Positions 3,743 through 9,636 of a DNA stretch of 11,670 nt are shown piece by piece. Below the pieces are notes generated by a model. That model was not told where the DNA came from, did not search any database, and was given only the letters and a program-made list of their open reading frames with translations. Location: NCBI GenBank assembly GCA_020723545.1, contig DYIS01000007.1, forward strand, positions 1 to 11,670, read 5' to 3'. Within the stretch, counting starts at the first letter, position 1. Each line of letters begins with the position of its first letter. The translations under genes were made by a program, and so were the position numbers. This DNA comes from Ktedonobacter racemifer (GTDB lineage: Bacteria; Chloroflexota; DTOL01; JACQYG01).

Positions 3743-6327
3743 ACCGAGACATGGACAAGACAAGAAGCTCAAGGGTCCTGAACCTCTTCCCTCCCCTATT
3801 GCCCTTCTACTTTCTGGCGCCCAGGTGGTTGGCAGTGGCTGCGGTGCCCGTGGTGCTCCTCGGCGACTACATCTGGAATACCTTCGTCCTGGCCGGGGCC
3901 CTGGTACTGCTGGAGGTCTCGGCCGAGGTGGGGCAAAGGAAGCTCTTGCGGCTGGCCCTGTGGGCCACTGTCGGCGGCGCGCTCATCGACCTGGCCTACG
4001 GCGCCCTGCTGGCCTGGCTGGCCGGCCGCGTGGACCTCACCCTGGAAGAGCACCCCTGGCGGCTCCTGGGACTGACCATGTCGCTGCCGATGCTGGCCAT
4101 CGCCGGTTATAACTTCTTCTTGGCCCGGAGGCTCTTGGCCCTGGCCCGGGTCAAGGCCGGCGTGGTGGCGGCGTTGATGGGAGTCCTGACCTCTCCCTGG
4201 GCCGCCTGGACCTTCGTGGATGCCGGAGAACAGAGCCTGACCCGGGATGAGATGAAGGGGATTTACCTGTGTCTTTTGGTGATCGGCCTTGTTCCCTGGT
4301 GCCTCCACGCCGCCGGCTCCTGGGCCAGCAACCGTGGTGCTTCGCGGAGGCTCGTGTGGTCAGCCACGTTGGCGGCGTCGGTGATCCTCTGCCTTCTTGT
4401 CGCTGATAGGTCCTTCCTGTCGAGCCCCCTCTCCGTCGGTGGCCGGCCACCACTGCCCGGACGCCTGATGCTGGTCTCCAAGGGTCGGGCTTACCTGATG
4501 AATGCCGACGGCAGTGGGAAGAAGCTCCTCTTCATCGGAATCGGCGAGATGGTCGCGCCATCGCCCGAGGGGGAGTGGTTCTTGATGACCGAGTTGGGCA
4601 AGGGTCCGAACCTGCCGATTTATGCGGTGAGCTCCAGCTCCGGCCAGCGTCAGCTGGTGGGCCAGGGCCAGGTTGGGGCCCGGGCCTGGTCCCCCGACGG
4701 CAGCGCTATCCTTTACTCCCAATGGCGGGGCGGTGAGGAAAGCCTGATTGTCCGGGCCCGGGGTCGGGGGGCGGAATCACGGGACCTGGGCGATGGCCCC
4801 AGCCCCTCCTGGTCTCCCGACGGTCGGCGCGTCGTCTTCTCTGCGAAACGCGGCGGCCGGTCTCAGGTCTGGGTGATGTACCCCGATGGCAGCGATCAGA
4901 TCCAGTTGACCAGCACGGGCGGAGAGAGCCCGGCCTGGTCCCCCGACGGCCGGTTCATCGCCTATACTTTCAACACCCGCGTCTACGTCATCAACGCCGA
5001 TGGGAGCAATCGCCGCCAGGTTACAACCGGAGACGAGCCCTTCGAGCAGGAGCCCTACCTGTGCTGGTCTTGGGATGGGAAATCCCTGCTCTACGGCGCC
5101 TTCTACGCACCGGAAAGTGCCCGGCCCAGCACTTTCTATATCTGGGATGTGGAGACGAGCAGCAGGGACAGGTTTAGCGGCGACTATCGCCAGCCCGTGG
5201 CCTGGTCGCCGGACGGCGAGTGGATCGGCTTCGTGCGGCGCGGTGAGGTCTGGGCCCAGTCCACTGGTGGCGGGGAAGCCAGGAGGATGGCCACCGGGAC
5301 CAGCTTCGTCTGGAGCGGCCAGCCACCGACCCTGGCGGTGCAGCCGGCCCCGGTCTACCCGCCTACGCCTACGCCCACTGCATTGCCCCCCGCCGTGGTT
5401 CAGGCGCCCAACGTCATCCTGGTTAACCCCCGCAACCCCACCACTTTATACGTAGGCGCGGCCAACGGCGTCCTTAAACGCACCCAGGCGGCGGGCAACT
5501 GGGTGGCAGCCAACGCCGGCATCATGCACCCGCTGAAGGTCCGGGCCCTGGCCATGGATCCCGCGAGTCCCAGCGTGCTCTACGCCGGCACTGACGGCGA
5601 AAGGTCATACCCAGGAGGCGTGCTCTACAAGAGCGTGGATGGCGGAGGACGCTGGGCAGCCACCCCATTGAAGGGCGTGGACGTCTACGCCGTGGCCGTG
5701 GACCCCAACCGGCCCAACACGGTCTATGCTGGAACTGCCAAAGGAGTGCACAAGAGCCTGGATGGCGGAGCCAGTTGGGCGCCAGTGGAGAGCGGGATAA
5801 GGCCAAATACGGCCATCACCGCCCTGGCTATTGACCCCACCCCGGGCAAGCCTGGGTCTGGGGAGGGCTCCCCTACCGTTTTCGCCGGGACTCGCAGCGG
5901 CGAGGTCTATCGTTCCGTTAACGGTGGCCTGTATTGGTCAGCAGTGGGATCGCTGGAGGCAGCGGTTAACGCCCTGGCGCTGCACTACCAGCGGCCCGGG
6001 GTCATCTTCGCGGCCACCGCCGAGGGGCTCTATCGTTCCTCCGACGGCGGTGACGTCTGGCTGCCCATTGCCGGCGGGATATGGAAGATCCCCCTGAACA
6101 GCGTGACGATCGACTCCCTGAAACCCAGCGTGATGTACGTGGGTGGACCTAAGGGGGTCTTCAAGAGCAACGACGGCGGCAACAACTGGGGGCCAGCCAG
6201 CACCGGCCTGGGCGGGCTGGGCGTGACCGCCCTGGCCATTGACCCAACCGATCCTCAGGTGCTCTACGCCGGGACGGAGCGGGGCCTTTACCGCAGCGGG
6301 ACCGGTGGAATTTCCTGGGAGCAGTAG
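3739..6327 (+). CDS. Membrane protein with SPDG (PD40-like) and BNR/Ycf48-like beta-propellers
   Basis: An 862-residue protein in four parts. Residues about 15-222 contain about six or seven hydrophobic membrane segments. Residues about 240-530 form a TolB/PD40-like propeller with SPDG-type turns at about 275, 318, 359, 401, 444 and 490. Residues 535-552 are a Pro/Thr-rich linker (YPPTPTPTALPP). Residues about 557-862 hold seven repeats of about 42 residues ending in DGG-x-x-W-type Asp-box (BNR/sortilin, Ycf48-like) turns, such as SVDGGGRW, SLDGGASW and SNDGGNNW. The propellers probably face outside and bind proteins or glycans (inference). A GTG at 3739 overlaps the previous stop (GTGA). An ATG at 3751 is an alternative start with a weak site. 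The PD40-plus-BNR fusion behind a multi-pass membrane domain is unusual, and I recognise no named protein. A convergent acylase gene lies downstream. Confidence 0.75.
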   Translation: MNRDMDKTRSSRVLNLFPPLLPFYFLAPRWLAVAAVPVVLLGDYIWNTFVLAGALVLLEVSAEVGQRKLLRLALWATVGGALIDLAYGALLAWLAGRVDLTLEEHPWRLLGLTMSLPMLAIAGYNFFLARRLLALARVKAGVVAALMGVLTSPWAAWTFVDAGEQSLTRDEMKGIYLCLLVIGLVPWCLHAAGSWASNRGASRRLVWSATLAASVILCLLVADRSFLSSPLSVGGRPPLPGRLMLVSKGRAYLMNADGSGKKLLFIGIGEMVAPSPEGEWFLMTELGKGPNLPIYAVSSSSGQRQLVGQGQVGARAWSPDGSAILYSQWRGGEESLIVRARGRGAESRDLGDGPSPSWSPDGRRVVFSAKRGGRSQVWVMYPDGSDQIQLTSTGGESPAWSPDGRFIAYTFNTRVYVINADGSNRRQVTTGDEPFEQEPYLCWSWDGKSLLYGAFYAPESARPSTFYIWDVETSSRDRFSGDYRQPVAWSPDGEWIGFVRRGEVWAQSTGGGEARRMATGTSFVWSGQPPTLAVQPAPVYPPTPTPTALPPAVVQAPNVILVNPRNPTTLYVGAANGVLKRTQAAGNWVAANAGIMHPLKVRALAMDPASPSVLYAGTDGERSYPGGVLYKSVDGGGRWAATPLKGVDVYAVAVDPNRPNTVYAGTAKGVHKSLDGGASWAPVESGIRPNTAITALAIDPTPGKPGSGEGSPTVFAGTRSGEVYRSVNGGLYWSAVGSLEAAVNALALHYQRPGVIFAATAEGLYRSSDGGDVWLPIAGGIWKIPLNSVTIDSLKPSVMYVGGPKGVFKSNDGGNNWGPASTGLGGLGVTALAIDPTDPQVLYAGTERGLYRSGTGGISWEQ

Positions 6328-6338
6328 CAGGGGTTGGA

Positions 6339-6375
6339 GAGCGGCTAGCGGTCAGCGGATAGCAGCTAGCCGCTC
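6339..6375. terminator. Hairpin between convergent genes, possible bidirectional terminator
   Basis: GAGCGGCTAGC (6339-6349) and GCTAGCCGCTC (6365-6375) form an 11-bp perfect stem around a 15-base loop. It lies 12 bases after the propeller-gene stop and 40 bases beyond the acylase stop on the other strand. No T run follows on either strand, so termination is plausible from position only. The hairpin overlaps a dispersed repeat. Confidence 0.4.
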
Positions 6376-6384
6376 CCTGCCCTC
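6357..6384 (-). repeat. Dispersed inverted repeat, right copy
   Basis: The stretch starting GGATAGCAGCTAGCCGCTC matches the reverse complement of 1892-1919 in 25 of 28 positions. It lies directly after the three-gene operon, so the copies face each other across about 4.4 kb. Confidence 0.65.
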
Positions 6385-6399
6385 TGGTCCCTGTCGCGT

Positions 6400-6426
6400 G
6401 CTACTTGCTACCGGCTACTTGCTACC
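6400..6426. repeat. Tandem 13-base repeat across the acylase stop codon
   Basis: GCTACTTGCTACC occurs at 6400-6412 and again at 6414-6426, with one base between. The second copy contains the acylase stop codon (6415-6417, minus strand) and encodes its final Gly-Ser-Lys. This suggests that the gene's 3' end was rebuilt by repeat expansion. Confidence 0.7.
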
Positions 6427-8796
6427 TGCTCCCCCCACCAGGACAAGCAATGCCTCCCGGTTCTTCTCCACGTCGGCCCGGGCGAACCACATGGGAAAAG
6501 CTCGAACCCCCCGCCATAGGGGGATCATGTCCCCGTAGTGCTTGTTATATGGCAGCCCCGACTGGCCGGTGGTATGCACCCACACCGACCTGTTCAGATC
6601 ACCCAGGTCGATGATCTGGCGATAGGAGGAGACCCAGGTCTGGTGGAAGTCCGCCGTGCTGAAGGCGGCGTTATTGGGCGTGCCGGAGTCACCGCCCTGT
6701 GGATAGGGCCCTCGGTTAAAGACCAGGTTCAGGGGCTTCACCGCCCCCAGTTGGTGATTGAAGGTGGCCTGGTGGATGGCCCCCCACTGCCACTTGCCCA
6801 TGTCCTTCCCCAGGCGTCCTTGCAGATAGTCCAGGGCCTGCTCCAGGCTCTGGAGCAGGATATCGTCCCTGGTCTCCTTCTGCTGGGTGGACTTGTTATC
6901 AAACCAGGGTGAACCGGCCTGGGGCAGAAGGCGCAGGAAGGGCATCAGCGCCATGCCCTCATAGTCTTTGTATAGCTCCCCCAGCTCATCGGCGAAGGTA
7001 TTGCGCATGGCGTTCACCAGGGTCACCTCGTAGAGGGCGCCGGCCACGGTATCCCGGGTCAGGCGGTAGTCCCATTTGGCCAGGTAGTCCAGGGCCTGCT
7101 TTTGCCTCGCATCTTGCGGCTTGAGCCGTAGGAGGTAGCTGGCGAGTTCCTTGCCAGGGATAGAGGTGAGGTCGGCCTGGATGTCCTGGAAATCCTGGGC
7201 GGATAGCTGGGGTTTTCTGGTCAATAGCTCGGTGATCCGGGCTGCCCGGAAGGGGGTGGCCCATTCGGCGGAGATGAAGTAGGGGTAGTCGTCGCCCACC
7301 ACCTTGTTGTTGGCGGTGGCCACGAAATGCTTGGGCGGGTTGTAGGTGCGGGGCAGCTTGTCGAAGGGTATGTATTCCAGCCACTCGTATTCGCCGCTCC
7401 AGCCCGGCACCGGCACCAGGCCTTGGCCCCTGGCCCGGATGGGGATGAGGCCGGGTGTCTGGTAGCCGATGTTCCCGTCCAAGTCGGCGTAGACGAAGTT
7501 CTGGGAGGGCACCGCCCAGTAGGACAGGGCCCGGCGGAACTCATCCCAGTTGCCGGCCCGGTCCAGGAGCAACACGCTGCGCAAGAGCTGGGTGGGCTCC
7601 AAAGCCGTCCAGCGCAAGGCCAGCGTGTCCTTGGCACCCTTAAGCACCGGCGTGATGATGGGTCCATGGCGGGTAACCAACACCTGGAGGGGCCGGGGCT
7701 CCTTTTCCCCCTTGACCACGATCTCTTCATTGATCACCTGGGCCTCCTCCCATTTGCCCTGGAAGTCATACTGCTTGGGGTTCTGGGGGTTCATCTTCTC
7801 GATGTAGAGGTCTTGCACGTCGGGCCCCACGTTGGTGACGCCCCAGGCGATGCGCGTGTTGTGGCCGATGATGACCCCCGGCACGCCCGGGAAGGAGGAG
7901 CCGATGACCTCGAACCCGCCGCCGCTCAGGTGGTTCAGGTACCAGATGGAGGGCATCTGGATGCCCAGGTGGGGGTCGTTGGCCAGGAGGGGCTTGCCGG
8001 TGGCTGACCTGGTGCCGTCTACCAACCAGTTGTTGGAGCCGGCGCCGTCCTGGACCGAGCCCACCAGGGCTCGCAGCAGCCGGAGTGCCGACAGATCTAT
8101 CCGGTCGTAGCCCTGGTAGCTGGTCCCACTGGGGATGATCAGGGGCGCCTCCTTGGGGTAGCTGGGCTCCAGGTCCTCCATGGCCTTCTGGCCCAGCCGG
8201 GCGATGATGGCTGCCCGCAGGAGCTCGGAGGTATAGTTGCCACCCAGGCTGTAGGCCATGACCTTGGCCCAGACGAGGCTGTCGGCCGGGGTCCAGGGGG
8301 CGGGCTTGAAGCCCAGGACGGTGAACTCCAGGGGCAATCGGTCTCGATGGGTGTCGATGAAGGCGTTGACGCCTTTCGCGTAGGAGTCCAGGATGAGCCT
8401 GGTCTCGCCATCGGCCAGGGCCGCTTCCTGGTCGGCCACGCGCTTGAAGCCCATGGTGCGGAGGAAGAGGTCCTGTTCCAGGGTGACCTTGCCGAAGATC
8501 TCGGAGAGCCGGCCCGCCCCGATGCGCCGGTTCATCTCCATCTGCCAAAGGCGGTCCTGGGCGTGGACGTAGCCCTGGGTGAAGAAGAGGTCTTCCATGT
8601 TCTCGGCGTAGATGTGGGGCACGCCCCAGGTGTCACGGTGCACCTCCGCCCGGCCCTTGAGCCCTGGGGCCCGGGCGGTGCCGGAGGTCTGGGGGAAGGT
8701 CCGCTGGACGAGGAGGTAGCCGCCGGCGAGTGCTGCCAGGAGAACCAGTACCAGGAGTATGCCCAGGAGCTTCAGGATCTTGCCCACGACTTTCAT
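6415..8796 (-). CDS. Penicillin acylase family (peptidase S45) Ntn hydrolase, membrane-anchored
   Basis: A 793-residue protein of the penicillin amidase family, which hydrolyses amide bonds of penicillins, acyl-homoserine lactones or similar acylated amines. Residues 8-30 are one hydrophobic segment (signal anchor or signal peptide). Residues about 45-230 carry the alpha-chain pattern (AEVHRDTWGVPHIYAEN, YVHAQDRLWQMEMNRR). The nucleophile is Ser254 in GAGSNNW; self-cleavage between Gly253 and Ser254 would give alpha and beta chains. LLANDPHLG, TNVGPDVQDLY and SQNFVYADLDGNIGY follow; the Asn in SQNF is the likely oxyanion residue. The C-terminal TGQSGLPYNKHYGDMIPLW block is present, so the gene is complete. 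The ATG at 8796 has GGAGG six bases upstream. It acts outside the cytoplasmic membrane (inferred). The substrate cannot be told from sequence. The last three residues lie in a tandem repeat. Confidence 0.9.
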   Translation of the reverse strand: MKVVGKILKLLGILLVLVLLAALAGGYLLVQRTFPQTSGTARAPGLKGRAEVHRDTWGVPHIYAENMEDLFFTQGYVHAQDRLWQMEMNRRIGAGRLSEIFGKVTLEQDLFLRTMGFKRVADQEAALADGETRLILDSYAKGVNAFIDTHRDRLPLEFTVLGFKPAPWTPADSLVWAKVMAYSLGGNYTSELLRAAIIARLGQKAMEDLEPSYPKEAPLIIPSGTSYQGYDRIDLSALRLLRALVGSVQDGAGSNNWLVDGTRSATGKPLLANDPHLGIQMPSIWYLNHLSGGGFEVIGSSFPGVPGVIIGHNTRIAWGVTNVGPDVQDLYIEKMNPQNPKQYDFQGKWEEAQVINEEIVVKGEKEPRPLQVLVTRHGPIITPVLKGAKDTLALRWTALEPTQLLRSVLLLDRAGNWDEFRRALSYWAVPSQNFVYADLDGNIGYQTPGLIPIRARGQGLVPVPGWSGEYEWLEYIPFDKLPRTYNPPKHFVATANNKVVGDDYPYFISAEWATPFRAARITELLTRKPQLSAQDFQDIQADLTSIPGKELASYLLRLKPQDARQKQALDYLAKWDYRLTRDTVAGALYEVTLVNAMRNTFADELGELYKDYEGMALMPFLRLLPQAGSPWFDNKSTQQKETRDDILLQSLEQALDYLQGRLGKDMGKWQWGAIHQATFNHQLGAVKPLNLVFNRGPYPQGGDSGTPNNAAFSTADFHQTWVSSYRQIIDLGDLNRSVWVHTTGQSGLPYNKHYGDMIPLWRGVRAFPMWFARADVEKNREALLVLVGGAGSK

Positions 8797-9104
8797 TTGC
8801 GGCCTCCGGTGAGAGTTTTTATGCTGCGCAGTCGGGACGGGGTAGAGCTCGAGCTTTCTTCACTAGTCAAAGAGCGGGGTCATTCCAGGGCGGTTGGGGA
8901 TTTCTTTACTAATACAAAATAGAATCCATCTCCCCCACTCCATGCTCCTTTGCCTGGTGAGCGCCTTCGCCAGGCATGAACTGATCTTTCGCGCATATCA
9001 GGAAGCAATCCGGGAGCGCTACCGATTTTACTCCTTTGGTGCTGCCATGCTGCTGCTATGAACCCTGATGCGCTCTACGCACAGCTTTGAGGGGTGCTAC
9101 ACCA
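8797..9104. other. Non-coding gap between queF and the acylase gene
   Basis: No gene is evident. The gap holds the acylase ribosome binding site (minus strand, 8803-8807), a possible weak promoter for that gene, and a hairpin at 8951-8976. No intrinsic terminator with a T run follows queF. Confidence 0.6.
8951..8976. other. Hairpin between queF and the acylase gene
   Basis: TGCCTGG (8951-8957) pairs with CCAGGCA (8970-8976), and the stem can be extended inward by about four pairs including two G-T wobbles. It lies about 130 bases past the queF stop. It could end queF transcription or protect its 3' end, but no T run accompanies it on the minus strand. Confidence 0.35.
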
Positions 9105-9464
9105 CTACTTTGGCTTCTCATAGCGAGCAATCACTGTGCTGGCGATCCCACCGCGTACGTTGAACTGACCGATCACTGTCGCTCGCAAAGGCTCGCAAGC
9201 TGCTACGAGGTCGTCCAGAATCCGGTTGGTTATCTCTTCGTAGAAGTGCCCCTCCTCTCGAAAAGACCAGAGATAGAGCTTCAGCGACTTCAGTTCCACA
9301 CACTTCTGATCAGGGACGTAGGTAATGATAATGTTGCCGAAATCGGGTTGCCCGGTAATAGGGCAAACGGCAGTGTACTCTGGGCACACGTGGCGGATGG
9401 TGTACTCTCTCCCTGGTTGGGGATTAGGGAACGTCTCCAGATGCTTGCTGGGCTTGGTACTCAT
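9105..9464 (-). CDS. queF: NADPH-dependent 7-cyano-7-deazaguanine reductase QueF
   Basis: A 119-residue protein of the short (type I, unimodular) QueF family. These enzymes reduce the nitrile of preQ0 to the aminomethyl group of preQ1 with NADPH, in the queuosine tRNA-modification pathway, in the cytoplasm. The substrate-binding and catalytic block is clear: EYTAVCPITGQPDFG with the thioimide-forming Cys34 and Asp41, then the family motif ELKSLKLY (57-64) and the FREEGHFYEEITNRILDDL helix with its substrate-contacting Glu. A Tyr stands where several family members have His before that Glu. The ATG at 9464 overlaps the stop of a 20-codon leader ORF. A promoter is proposed at 9544-9572. No other queuosine genes are nearby, so it stands alone or is read with upstream material. 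Complete and probably active. Confidence 0.93.
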   Translation of the reverse strand: MSTKPSKHLETFPNPQPGREYTIRHVCPEYTAVCPITGQPDFGNIIITYVPDQKCVELKSLKLYLWSFREEGHFYEEITNRILDDLVAACEPLRATVIGQFNVRGGIASTVIARYEKPK

Positions 9465-9523
9465 GCTTTCTTTTCCCCGAATTTTGCAGTGTACCGCCTA
9501 CCGCCGGCTCTCTCCTTTTTCAT
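9461..9523 (-). CDS. Possible 20-codon leader ORF overlapping queF start
   Basis: On the minus strand an ATG at 9521-9523 opens MKKERAGGRRYTAKFGEKKA and stops at TGA 9461-9463, overlapping the queF ATG as ATGA. It starts about 14 bases after the proposed transcription start and is very basic (nine Lys or Arg). No Shine-Dalgarno sequence precedes it. It may be a coupling or leader peptide, or chance. Confidence 0.25.
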   Translation of the reverse strand: MKKERAGGRRYTAKFGEKKA

Positions 9524-9543
9524 GCCGTGACCGGCGAGGACGA

Positions 9544-9572
9544 ATGTTACCACACGAGAACCCTGAAGGCAA
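9544..9572 (-). promoter_or_regulatory. Candidate sigma-70-type promoter of queF
   Basis: On the minus strand TTGCCT (9567-9572) and TAACAT (9544-9549) are separated by exactly 17 bases. Each matches its consensus at four of six positions. It lies in the 172-base gap after the helicase gene and would start transcription near 9537, about 70 bases before queF. Confidence 0.4.
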
Positions 9573-9636
9573 GGTCTCGGGCCGGCAGTGGCCGATTCTT
9601 TGATAGTAAGAACCGACCCCAGGGCGAACGTGCCGC

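Noticed and set aside
7327..8007. A 226-residue plus-strand ORF inside the acylase gene
   Set aside because: It is the antisense shadow of a well-conserved S45 hydrolase and shows no motif of its own.
8841..8870. Promoter for the acylase gene (TTGACT at 8865-8870, minus strand)
   Set aside because: The -35 is good (five of six), but the best -10 18 bases on is TCTACC, which matches only three of six.
9465..9636. A preQ1 riboswitch in the queF leader
   Set aside because: No recognisable preQ1-I, -II or -III core or pseudoknot pairing was found; the A-rich stretch alone is not enough.
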